A DNA stretch of 64,000 nt from positions 13,245 through 77,244 of the forward strand of contig CAYFWF010000059.1 of NCBI GenBank assembly GCA_964346815.1. The letters run 5' to 3'. The position numbers were made by a program, and so were the translations under genes. Source of the DNA: CAYFWF01 sp964346815 (GTDB taxonomy: Bacteria; Acidobacteriota; Aminicenantia; Aminicenantales; Aminicenantaceae). Below are positions 17,901 through 25,023 of this stretch, piece by piece. Below the pieces are notes generated by a model. That model was given only the letters and a program-made list of their open reading frames with translations. It was not told the DNA's origin and did not search any database. Positions within the stretch are counted from its first letter, which is position 1. Each line of letters starts with the position of its first letter.

Positions 17901-17988
17901 GTTTCTTGAACTCTGGAAGGATGCTGATCCCGGAATAGAGGAGGTCAAAGACGCACGGAGGCGTGTTATCGCCCTCAAGAGCTCATAG
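14932..17988 (+). CDS. Zinc-ribbon Ser/Thr kinase with TolB-like and TPR domains
   Basis: A 1018-residue membrane-spanning signalling protein. Order of parts: zinc ribbon (Cys3, Cys6, Cys17, Cys20); Hanks-type kinase with GKGGMG (63-68), Lys85, HRDLKPQN (176-183), DFG (196-198) and the GTPEYMSPEQ activation segment, so it should be active; one transmembrane helix (about 346-366); a TolB/FlgO-like alpha-beta domain (PSLAVMYFKNNTGDEG, to about 525); and a long TPR array to the end. The kinase is cytoplasmic and the TPR part probably periplasmic. It ends LWKDADPGIEEVKDARRR, a tail also found in the paralogue at 56720 and in two relics (60620-60706, 63812-63910). Transcribed alone from its own promoter. 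Confidence 0.93.
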   Translation: MKCPKCQHENPSSTRFCGNCGMPLYYSAGEIESAKTLTLETPIKELERGAIFAGRYEIIEKLGKGGMGNVYRVLDKKINEELALKLIKPEIADSKTIERFGNEMKTARKISHKNVCRMYHLSEDSGTHYITMEYVPGESLKNVIRMTRQLTPGTAVNITKQISEGLIEAHRLGVIHRDLKPQNIMIDREGTARIMDFGIARSLETEGTTAGEAMIGTPEYMSPEQTESKYVDQRSDIYSLGIILFEMLTGRVPFEGETPISIAMKHKSENPPYPTKYNSQIPEDLSRIILRCLKKEKEKRYQNAEEFFTVLKRYEETLPTTERIIPKRKGATGKKIAGSFGVKRFLLPVLTSIAIVIAGFVIWRLLPQRQAILPPSDKPSLAVMYFKNNTGDEGLDHWRTALADLLITDLSQSKLIRIMSAEVLYNILDNLGQLNAESYSSEILKEVASRGRTDKILVGNFTRAENAFRINTTLQDGQTGELIASESVEGIGERSFYAMVDELTRRIKVHFALSEEQITADIDSRIETITTSSPEAYKLYSEGRTHHLQADYWKSLSVMQKALEIDPEFAMAWRSVAMSYSNLGVNPAKINAIQKAFDLRGRVSERERYVIEADYYRSWEKSYDKAMEAYQSLLELYPDDRIGNTNLGILYFELEEWDKAIEHYERNIRNNPDDVLATSNLAETYEAMGLYDSAFETLESFLQRNPDRMGFYLMQARSCLYQGKYDLAIVKLNEALSLNPEIQPTYDGHMGIISLLKGDMRSAEIQFQKLPEGSPDRRFHTANLLLHQGKFEQMRDELSTTPVLHESLGYFLLRTGQPEEALRQFDTAMESAVKTESLSNKTRLLHAKGVAYAYMKSFDEASRIANELKAGLPPWMQKKLSRYYDHLMGTIKLERGETAEAISFLKKAELSLYAPEGNFPPIQAWFISTLAEAYFEAGDLGLAQQKYENVLTLHLGRLSQGDFYVRCFYMLGKIHEKKDQRKRAVEHYERFLELWKDADPGIEEVKDARRRVIALKSS

Positions 17989-18023
17989 CTGCAGGAAACT
18001 CTGGATTCAAATAAAAATTCGCA

Positions 18024-18052
18024 TCGAGCGTATCCCTGCGGCATACGCTCGA
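18024..18052. other. Perfect 10-bp stem-loop after the kinase gene
   Basis: Arms tcgagcgtat (18024-18033) and its reverse complement (18043-18052) with a nine-base loop, 35 bases after the kinase stop. No U-run follows on the plus strand, so it is either a factor-dependent 3' end or an mRNA-stabilising hairpin. Confidence 0.5.
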
Positions 18053-18099
18053 GAAAACAGCTTGTCAGGGGTTACATACCTCTGAAGGAGGGCTTCGAA

Positions 18100-18906
18100 A
18101 TGGATTTTACATCCCCAACCTTGAAGAAATGCTTTTCGGGACTCATGGTATGTCTAGTGGCTGCGGTCTTTCTCCTCTCCCAGCAACCTCAGCCCAAACT
18201 GCTGGATATGACTTATCCTTATGACGAGGATACTATCTATTGGCCCACTGCCAAGTCCTTCCATTTAAAAAAAGTGTCCTGGGGAATCTCGGAAGGTGGA
18301 TGGTGGTATGCTTCGAATGAATTCAGCGCCTCCGAGCATGGAGGAACCCATGCCGACGCGCCGATCCATTTTGCCCAGAACGGTCGGACTATCGATCAGA
18401 TCCCTCTGGAGGAATGGATCGGCCCTGCTGTCAAGATAGATGTGACAGACAAATGCGAAAAAAACCGCGATTACCTTCTGACCGAGGAAGACATCAAAGG
18501 CTGGGAACTGGAGTATGGAAAAATGCCTGAAGGTGCCTGGATCATTATGTACACAGGCATTGATGCCAAATATTATCCGGATAAGAAAAAAGTCCTGGGC
18601 ACTGAAAAAACAGGCGAAGCCGCCATCCCAGAGCTGAGCTTTCCGGGATTCTCTGTAAAAGCAGTGGAGTTTCTTTTGAAAAACAGGAATATAACTGGGA
18701 TTGCCATCGATACACCCAGCATCGATTACGGCAAATCCAAGGACTTCAGAGTACATCGAGCTCTGTTTGCAGCGAATAAACTCGCCCTTGAGAATATTGC
18801 CAAATTGGATAAGCTGCCATCTTCGGGGGCCACACTTTATGTTATTCCAATGCTGATCAAGGAAGGAACGGGTGCCCCAGCCCGAGTCTTTGCTATTCTT
18901 CCTTGA
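18100..18906 (+). CDS. Exported cyclase-family hydrolase (kynurenine formamidase-like)
   Basis: A 268-residue metal-dependent hydrolase of the cyclase/KynB superfamily with an N-terminal signal anchor (about residues 13-28). The metal site signature EHGGTHADAPIH is complete: His80, His84, Asp86, His90. The family hydrolyses N-formylkynurenine, isatin and other amides or lactams; its exported position argues against tryptophan catabolism and for an extracellular substrate, but this is inference. AAGGAGGG stands before the ATG. No kyn genes are nearby. The stop codon abuts the paired dispersed repeat at 18906. Confidence 0.85.
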   Translation: MDFTSPTLKKCFSGLMVCLVAAVFLLSQQPQPKLLDMTYPYDEDTIYWPTAKSFHLKKVSWGISEGGWWYASNEFSASEHGGTHADAPIHFAQNGRTIDQIPLEEWIGPAVKIDVTDKCEKNRDYLLTEEDIKGWELEYGKMPEGAWIIMYTGIDAKYYPDKKKVLGTEKTGEAAIPELSFPGFSVKAVEFLLKNRNITGIAIDTPSIDYGKSKDFRVHRALFAANKLALENIAKLDKLPSSGATLYVIPMLIKEGTGAPARVFAILP

Positions 18907-19000
18907 ATTTGGTGACAGGATACTCAATCACCAAATTTGCAGAATATCTTACAAAGTATCTGCCAAAACAATTTGGTAATCGCGTATTCTGTCCCCAAAC
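18906..19000. repeat. Dispersed repeat copies C1 and C2 in inverted orientation
   Basis: C1 (18906-18937) has core GGTGACAGGATACTCAATCA and its own 10-bp ends (aatttggtga and complement). C2 (18970-19000) on the opposite strand has core GGGGACAGAATACGCGATTA. The two copies face each other around a 32-base centre, forming a large imperfect inverted repeat. The remaining intergenic sequence to 19185 shows no gene. Confidence 0.7.
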
Positions 19001-19185
19001 TAAATGCATTCTTTCTTTTTTGAATCCTACCGCTTAACACAGTTCCTGCGGTTATTCAAGTCAGCCCAAAGAAGCCAGCCCTAGAAGTTCAAGGTGAGAA
19101 AATATCACCCCTGTTTTCACCCTGATGGGCGATTGACCCTTATGGGTAAGAATAATAAATCATGAGAGAGATAGGGAGAAATAAC

Positions 19186-20772
19186 ATGAAAAAAATAGGC
19201 TTTCTTTATGTCCTGATTTTACTGCTGACGCCTCTTCTCATATCAGCTCAAGATCAAACGGAAACCCCGCAGACGCAAAAAGCTCGAGTCATTGTGGATA
19301 ACGCACCCATCTACCTGGAGTCCAACCCTTACAGCTTTGTGGTAGACACCGTCGGCAGAGGGACGATTGTGACCTTATTCCAGACAGGCAGAAAAAATGA
19401 GAAATGGCTCTACATTTCCTATTATTCAAACAAAAGACTGGCCCAGGTGACAGGATTCATTGACATCAATCTGGTTGAAATGGTAAGCGAAAAGCCAGAC
19501 GTTGAACCATCAGAGGAAATTGAAGAAAAGCCGGTCACAAAAAGGCAGGATGACCTAACCTCCCACTCTGAGGCGCGAAGCACTGACCAAGAAAAAGAAG
19601 AGGCCCGAAAGGCGCAATTACAAGCCAGGCTGGAGGAAGAAAAGTCAACCGAAGCCGAAAAAGAGCTCTCGGATATTCAAAAAATAATACGCGAAAAGGG
19701 GGAAAAGCCCAGAGAGATCGAGAAGGAATCTGGAAAAGAAGCTGAGGAAGAGGACCCAAGAGCTGAAGAAGAGGCAGAAATCAAGGAAGAACAGGAAGAA
19801 AAAGAATTGGCTGAAGAGGAACAAAAAGCACATCCGGCAGAAGATAAATTCGAAGAAGTACTGACCAAAATAACCATCAAAGTGAGAAAAGCGAACATTC
19901 GACTGATGCCGAGCTTAAAAAGCGACGTCATCCATCAATTGCCTTTTGGAATCGAACTCAAACCATTGGCCAAATCGGACAACTGGTATCGGGTGAACCT
20001 CCCTCCCGATAAAGACGGATTCGTACTTTCTGGATATATCCATGACAGCATAGTGAACGAGACCTTCGAAAAACGAGCCATAGCTCTGCCAGAACCCGAA
20101 GAACCTTCAGAGAGCGAGCCGGAAATCCCTGAGGAGGAACCTGAGCCGGCTCCCGAACCACCCCAAGAAATTCAACCTGCCAAAAGGATAGAGAAAACAC
20201 TCCCTTCCTTCTGGGTGGGAGGAGGAGCTGGCTACACCATGCCTTCTGAGAACAATTTTGAAAAAGGCTTGAACCTTAGTGGAACCCTGGGTTTCGGGAT
20301 CACAAAATATCTGGCCGTTGAAGTGAGAGTGCCCTATTACCAGAGCAATGTTTCCGGGTCAATAGAAGGACTAAGCGCAGGCCAGTTCAAAGCTGTTTCG
20401 TGCACCTTGAGTGTCCAGGCCCGATATCCCCTAAAGAACCTGGCCATTCCCTACCTTGTCGGAGGAGGAGATTACCATTTGAATACGTTCACTCTAGATA
20501 ACGAAATCGTGAATTCTTGGAATGTCCTGGGTTTTGATATCGAGGAGCATGTCGACCACACATTTGGATTTCACTTTGGCGGAGGAATAGACATGTTCAT
20601 TTTGAGAAACCTCGCCCTCAATCTGGATGTCAGGTATTACACGGCTTCACTGAAAGGCAACTGGCGCCTAACCGATACCATAACTCAAGTAGAGACAACC
20701 GGACCCATCGGTAACATAGAACTCAATTCCATCCAAGCAGGGATAAGCATGAAGTTTTTTTTCAACAGGTAA
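19186..20772 (+). CDS. SH3-domain / Glu-rich coiled-coil / outer-membrane beta-barrel protein
   Basis: A 528-residue envelope protein of unusual composition. After a signal peptide (to Ala21) come a first SH3-like domain (about 33-100), a very acidic Lys/Glu-rich, probably coiled-coil linker (110-225), a second SH3 domain (229-289, with LPPDKDGFVLSGYIH), a Pro/Glu linker (300-335) and a C-terminal region of amphipathic beta strands (341-528) that looks like a small OmpA/OmpW-type barrel. The design could tie the outer membrane to peptidoglycan, since bacterial SH3 domains often bind cell wall. The ATG at 19186 has GGGAG before it and starts the signal peptide; 19162 does not. First gene of a three-gene operon. 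Confidence 0.8.
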   Translation: MKKIGFLYVLILLLTPLLISAQDQTETPQTQKARVIVDNAPIYLESNPYSFVVDTVGRGTIVTLFQTGRKNEKWLYISYYSNKRLAQVTGFIDINLVEMVSEKPDVEPSEEIEEKPVTKRQDDLTSHSEARSTDQEKEEARKAQLQARLEEEKSTEAEKELSDIQKIIREKGEKPREIEKESGKEAEEEDPRAEEEAEIKEEQEEKELAEEEQKAHPAEDKFEEVLTKITIKVRKANIRLMPSLKSDVIHQLPFGIELKPLAKSDNWYRVNLPPDKDGFVLSGYIHDSIVNETFEKRAIALPEPEEPSESEPEIPEEEPEPAPEPPQEIQPAKRIEKTLPSFWVGGGAGYTMPSENNFEKGLNLSGTLGFGITKYLAVEVRVPYYQSNVSGSIEGLSAGQFKAVSCTLSVQARYPLKNLAIPYLVGGGDYHLNTFTLDNEIVNSWNVLGFDIEEHVDHTFGFHFGGGIDMFILRNLALNLDVRYYTASLKGNWRLTDTITQVETTGPIGNIELNSIQAGISMKFFFNR

Positions 20773-20782
20773 GGAGTGAACG

Positions 20783-22465
20783 ATGAAGAATAAAAGAAAA
20801 CATGATCGGTTCCTAAGCACATCAGTTCTCCTGTTTGTCCTATTGACGCTGCTTTTACCCAGCCTCAGCCAATGGGAATCAGAAGCCCCTGCCTTAACCG
20901 ATCTTCCTCCTTTCACAGAACACGAGGAAGGGAGTTCGAAGATGGAATCGGTGCTCTATCGAATGTTACATATCTACATCAACCAAGGGATTGAAAAGGC
21001 AAAAGAATTCGCCAGCCTCCATGATATCGAAATGCAAGGCGACTGTCTTCGAGTGGTCGCCCAGGCGGGAGCTTCAAGTCTGTTTCTGGACATCAAAGCA
21101 ATGGCTCGAATGGTAAGCTCTCAGATCGAAGCATTGGGCGGCAGAGTGGAAGCTTGTGCAAACGGCCATGTTCAGAGCATTCTTCCTCTCGGGGCTCTGG
21201 AAAACCTTTTGTTAGCTCCAACTGTGGAATACATAAGACTTCCTTTGAAGCCTTTTCCCATGGTGACCAGTGAAGGCGTAGCTCGAACAGGAGCCAATCA
21301 ATGGCAAGCTCTGCCCTCATACAGAAAGGAAGAAAAACCCAAGGTTTGCGTGCTCGATGTCGGATTCTCCGGATACAAAGCCCTTCTTGGCGAGGAGCTT
21401 CCCCCATCGGTAGAAATCAGATCGTTCAGGGGAGACGGAAATTTCAATCCCGACAAACACGGCACAGCCTGTGCAGAAATCGTCCACGATATGGCACCAG
21501 AAGCCAGGCTTTGGCTGGTGAATTTCGATACCGATGTGGAACATCATAATGCAGTGAACTGGATCATCAACCAGGGTGTGGATATCGTTTCTTACTCCAT
21601 CGGATGGTTCAACATTGGCGCCGGCGATGGGACTGGGCCCATCTGCGAGGACGTCAAAAGGGCTTCAGACAACGGAATCATCTGGGTTTCAGCAGCAGGA
21701 AATCAGGCTCAAGATCACTGGGGAGATGTCTATAAAGACTCTGACGGCGACCTATGGCACAACTTCCTCTCCAATGACGAGATTTTGAGCTTTCCTGTCA
21801 GCGCCAATCGATCCATAAGAATATTCTTGAGCTGGAACGACTGGGGAACCTGGAACGGCTCAGCCTACAGCGGTTCGGACCAAGACTTCGACCTGTATCT
21901 CTACCGCTGGAGTGGCTCATCCTGGATCCTAGCAGCTAAATCCATCAACCGGCAAACAGGAACCCAGTGGCCTACAGAATCTATCGCAATGAAATCCCCG
22001 AACCAGGCATCCACATGGGGAATCGCCATCAGAAGGTACAAAGCCAATAAAAACATTAAGTTTAATGCCCATGTCATCAACAGCTCAGCTCCCATTGAAT
22101 ATCATAAACTCCACGGAAGCCTCGTCATCCCAGCAGAATCTTCGCATGTTCTTGCAGTAGGCGCCACCTCATGGCAGGATGATTCTTATCATATGTACAG
22201 CTCTAGAGGTCCGACAGCAGATGAAAGGATAAAACCTGACCTGGTCGCACCCTCTGGCGTCTCTGGAATCACATATGGAACATCGGGATTCTTCGGGACA
22301 TCCGCTGCCACCCCTCATGTTGCAGGAGCTTTCGCCCTTCTCTTGACCAAAGCACCTTTTCCGCCGCCGCAGATCGAAAGCATCCTCCTCGAGAGAGCAC
22401 TGGACCTTGGTTCCAGCGGAAAAGATAACATGTATGGGATGGGAAGACTGCGTCTCACAAAATAA
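20783..22465 (+). CDS. Secreted subtilisin-like serine protease (S8) with inserted beta domain
   Basis: A 560-residue subtilase. Signal peptide 10-30; an N-terminal region of about 150 residues follows that may act as prodomain. The catalytic triad is Asp192 (VLDVGFSG), His226 (KHGTACAE) and Ser507 (GTSAATPHVAGA), with oxyanion Asn307 (SAAGNQ). Between Asn307 and Ser507 lies an inserted beta-rich segment (about 318-435; RIFLSWNDWGTWNGS, DFDLYLYRWSG), resembling a pre-peptidase C-terminal type domain. It begins 10 bases after the SH3/barrel gene and is followed closely by the second SH3 gene, so the three are probably one operon and may form one envelope system. AAGGAG precedes the ATG. Confidence 0.9.
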   Translation: MKNKRKHDRFLSTSVLLFVLLTLLLPSLSQWESEAPALTDLPPFTEHEEGSSKMESVLYRMLHIYINQGIEKAKEFASLHDIEMQGDCLRVVAQAGASSLFLDIKAMARMVSSQIEALGGRVEACANGHVQSILPLGALENLLLAPTVEYIRLPLKPFPMVTSEGVARTGANQWQALPSYRKEEKPKVCVLDVGFSGYKALLGEELPPSVEIRSFRGDGNFNPDKHGTACAEIVHDMAPEARLWLVNFDTDVEHHNAVNWIINQGVDIVSYSIGWFNIGAGDGTGPICEDVKRASDNGIIWVSAAGNQAQDHWGDVYKDSDGDLWHNFLSNDEILSFPVSANRSIRIFLSWNDWGTWNGSAYSGSDQDFDLYLYRWSGSSWILAAKSINRQTGTQWPTESIAMKSPNQASTWGIAIRRYKANKNIKFNAHVINSSAPIEYHKLHGSLVIPAESSHVLAVGATSWQDDSYHMYSSRGPTADERIKPDLVAPSGVSGITYGTSGFFGTSAATPHVAGAFALLLTKAPFPPPQIESILLERALDLGSSGKDNMYGMGRLRLTK

Positions 22466-22496
22466 GCATGAATGCCCGAGATAAAAGGAGGCTAAA

Positions 22497-23210
22497 ATGC
22501 CAAAATATCATATAAGGATAGCGATCGCTCTGTTTCTCTCACTTCTCATTGGGTATGGAACAACTCCTGCTCACCTGACCTCCTATCCTGGAAGCCTCGA
22601 TTACGATCAGGAATTCGAAAAGGCGAGAAAACTCTACCTGAAAGGGGACCATCTGGATTCTCTTTTAATTCTTGCCGCATTGGAAAAGCAGATCCAAGCA
22701 GACGAAGCCGTCGACACAAAAGGAGAGATCCTTTCAGAAATACATTTTTTATCCGGGTTGTGTTTTCTAGAGGGCTGGAATCGAACGGACCGAGGAAAGG
22801 ATTCCTTCCATAAGGCTCTGAAATACAATCCTTCCTTCCAGGTCAAAGAGGAGTTATACGGTCAAAGGGCCGTAAAGTTATTCGGAGAATTGATGAAAGC
22901 TGAGTTGGAGCAGCCCTCGGAAGAAAATCCTGTAATGGAGAATTCTGAGGAAAAGGAACCAGATCAACTGACTCCAGAACCCGTTCAAAGAGATAAATCT
23001 GTAAGGGTTATCCAAAAGAATGCTGTCCTCAGGGTAAAGCCAAGCAGCGAGGGCACCGTCATAAAAGAGCTGCCTCTGGGCGCCCTGTTAGAAGTGGAAG
23101 AAGAGCTGGAGGAATGGCTGAAGATCAAGCTTCCTCCAGATAAAGCCGGGTTCATCGTGATGGGTTACATCCACAAATCCTCCACCGAATCTTCTTCAGT
23201 CATCCATTAA
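22497..23210 (+). CDS. Exported SH3-domain protein with N-terminal helical (TPR-like) region
   Basis: A 237-residue exported protein: signal peptide (IRIAIALFLSLLIGYG), a helical segment around residues 38-130 with TPR-like repeats (FEKARKLYLKGDHLDSLLIL, SGLCFLEGW, DSFHKALKYNPSF), an acidic linker, then an SH3 domain (about 166-230). The SH3 carries LPPDKAGFIVMGYIHKS, nearly the same as LPPDKDGFVLSGYIHDS in the barrel protein two genes upstream, so the domains are paralogous. AAAGGAGG precedes the ATG, 31 bases after the subtilase stop. Probably a periplasmic, wall-binding partner of the other two gene products. Confidence 0.8.
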   Translation: MPKYHIRIAIALFLSLLIGYGTTPAHLTSYPGSLDYDQEFEKARKLYLKGDHLDSLLILAALEKQIQADEAVDTKGEILSEIHFLSGLCFLEGWNRTDRGKDSFHKALKYNPSFQVKEELYGQRAVKLFGELMKAELEQPSEENPVMENSEEKEPDQLTPEPVQRDKSVRVIQKNAVLRVKPSSEGTVIKELPLGALLEVEEELEEWLKIKLPPDKAGFIVMGYIHKSSTESSSVIH

Positions 23211-23289
23211 TAAACACTGCGCGCGGTCTTCTTCCACTCAACCAAGGCCACGAAAAAGCCTCTCACAATCAAATCCTAGAAACCAACAA

Positions 23290-23318
23290 TTGACAAACGC
23301 TCTTCAAATGCTTATATT
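23290..23318 (+). promoter_or_regulatory. Sigma-70 type promoter of the GT81-like gene
   Basis: TTGACA (23290-23295), 17 bases, TATATT (23313-23318). The leader to the TTG start at 23438 would be about 110 nt. Confidence 0.7.
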
Positions 23319-23437
23319 TTGACCGCAAAGGGAAGAGGAAAGCCGTTCTTCATGCTCATTTTGTAAAAAATGCCTGAATAAGAGAAAAAAATCACTTTCT
23401 CGAAAAAACCTGAAGCCTCTTAACCAAGGAGCTGCGG

Positions 23438-24892
23438 TTGACAGTAAAGTTATCCAGACTCGATCAATTTTTAGAACTCCGCAATATCCAACTCTATGAA
23501 AGGGAAAGATTTATCCGCAGCACATCGAGAAAAAATCCTCTCGTTCAGGTGGATTATTCTCTCTTCCTGGATGAAAAACACAGGTTCAGGAAGGATCTGA
23601 TCGAGTTGGTCAAAGAAATTATTCAGAAATCCAGGCTGAAGATATATTTCGTTATGGTCAGTTGGTGGGGAAGGGGGGATCAGGCTCTTTGGACGGGAAG
23701 TCATCTGCTGAACACCCTGCTCAGATTTAAAAAAAAGGGCCTTTGTGACATTCTCTTGAGTTATCAAGAAGGCGACTCCGGACCATCGAGTCTTTGCAGC
23801 TGGTGTAAGAGACGAAACATCGACGTTCTCTTTGTCGACCGCTATCAACTGGTTTCAAAAGTCGGAAAAGATGTGGTCATTCCCAGGAAGGTACCGGGAA
23901 AGGCAGAAAACGTCATCAAAAGTCTCAAATGGATCGAACAGAAAACGAAAGAGAATGGATTGACTCCTGAAAAGGTCTTGGTCATCTTCGCGGATGACGA
24001 TTACACCCAATATCACTGGATCAATTATTTCATGCTTTTTGCTCCCTGGGTACTCTCCTTTCAGAAAAAGTCAAGAGACAAAGAGATCGATCAAATTGTC
24101 AGAAAAATAAACAAAGTCAGCTTCATCAAAAGCGGTTGCCCGAGGATAATCTTGCCCTATGAACTTCAAGGACATATCGTCGATGGGCGCCTCGAAACCA
24201 TGGACTATCTGGATGTCACACGGGCTATCTTGGAGCTGGCCATCGAGCACAACCGATTGAGGTTGGGTGAAGAAAGGGAAGAAGTTTCCGAGCTGTTTTC
24301 AATTCTTAATAAAATCAAAACAAAAAAGCAGATCTTTGCTCCTCAAAACAGAACGTATTTCCTAGGAGAGAAACTCAACGACCGTCTGGAAAGTGTTTGG
24401 CGTGAATATATCTACAGAGGCGGACGGGTCACCCAGCGCCTCGAGGGAATCTTGCGCTACCTCAGCCACAAAAGCCATTGCCGGTGGCTCAGACAATTCA
24501 CCTTTCTCTTACACGGAGACCAAGGAGCTCCTTTGGATGCATGGCTGGAATATTCCCCCTTCGGAGGATATGCCCTTGAAATCAGCTTATTGATGCAAGC
24601 CATGTGTGATAAGGCCTTTGAGGAACAACAGGTGCTGAATATCAAGGGCCTTCCTCACTCCCACCAACGTTCAAAGGACCTGGCCATATGGCACATGCTT
24701 GACAGCATTCTTTTGGCCTTTGACTTGATCAGGGTCCTCTACAAAGATCTCTCTCTCAGAAATTTTCTCTCGGTCTATGGATACAAAAGGCATTTCCCGA
24801 TGCTTGACAGATTCGGAAATATTATCCAGCATCAACCCAGATATGGGAGCCTGAAGATCTATCCACCTCTCAATCACTTGGCCATCGAATAA
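23438..24892 (+). CDS. GT81-like glycosyltransferase (glucosyl-3-phosphoglycerate synthase type)
   Basis: A 484-residue cytoplasmic protein. The GT-A type acidic motif appears as ADDDYTQYHW near residues 187-196, and the C-terminal half has FLLHGDQGA, then GGYALEISLLMQAM and IKGLPHSHQR, which parallel the LSGEYA, GYGVEIGLL and LGxRxHR blocks of glucosyl-3-phosphoglycerate synthases. The match is by eye and distant, so sugar donor and acceptor are unproven. The start is TTG, because AAGGAG lies six to seven bases before it and no nearby ATG is served. It converges on a trehalose-6-phosphate synthase/phosphatase gene, which supports a role in compatible-solute synthesis, for example glucosyl- or mannosylglycerate. 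Confidence 0.6.
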   Translation: MTVKLSRLDQFLELRNIQLYERERFIRSTSRKNPLVQVDYSLFLDEKHRFRKDLIELVKEIIQKSRLKIYFVMVSWWGRGDQALWTGSHLLNTLLRFKKKGLCDILLSYQEGDSGPSSLCSWCKRRNIDVLFVDRYQLVSKVGKDVVIPRKVPGKAENVIKSLKWIEQKTKENGLTPEKVLVIFADDDYTQYHWINYFMLFAPWVLSFQKKSRDKEIDQIVRKINKVSFIKSGCPRIILPYELQGHIVDGRLETMDYLDVTRAILELAIEHNRLRLGEEREEVSELFSILNKIKTKKQIFAPQNRTYFLGEKLNDRLESVWREYIYRGGRVTQRLEGILRYLSHKSHCRWLRQFTFLLHGDQGAPLDAWLEYSPFGGYALEISLLMQAMCDKAFEEQQVLNIKGLPHSHQRSKDLAIWHMLDSILLAFDLIRVLYKDLSLRNFLSVYGYKRHFPMLDRFGNIIQHQPRYGSLKIYPPLNHLAIE

Positions 24893-25023
24893 TCCGGAAT
24901 CCACAAACCTGTACAGACAGATGTTTCTTCTCATTTCATCGAGGAATTCCCTCCTGAGCAGACTCATCTCATCATGAATGAAGAAATGCAACGTGTCTCT
25001 GGCCAAAAGGGGGCAGACCGATA

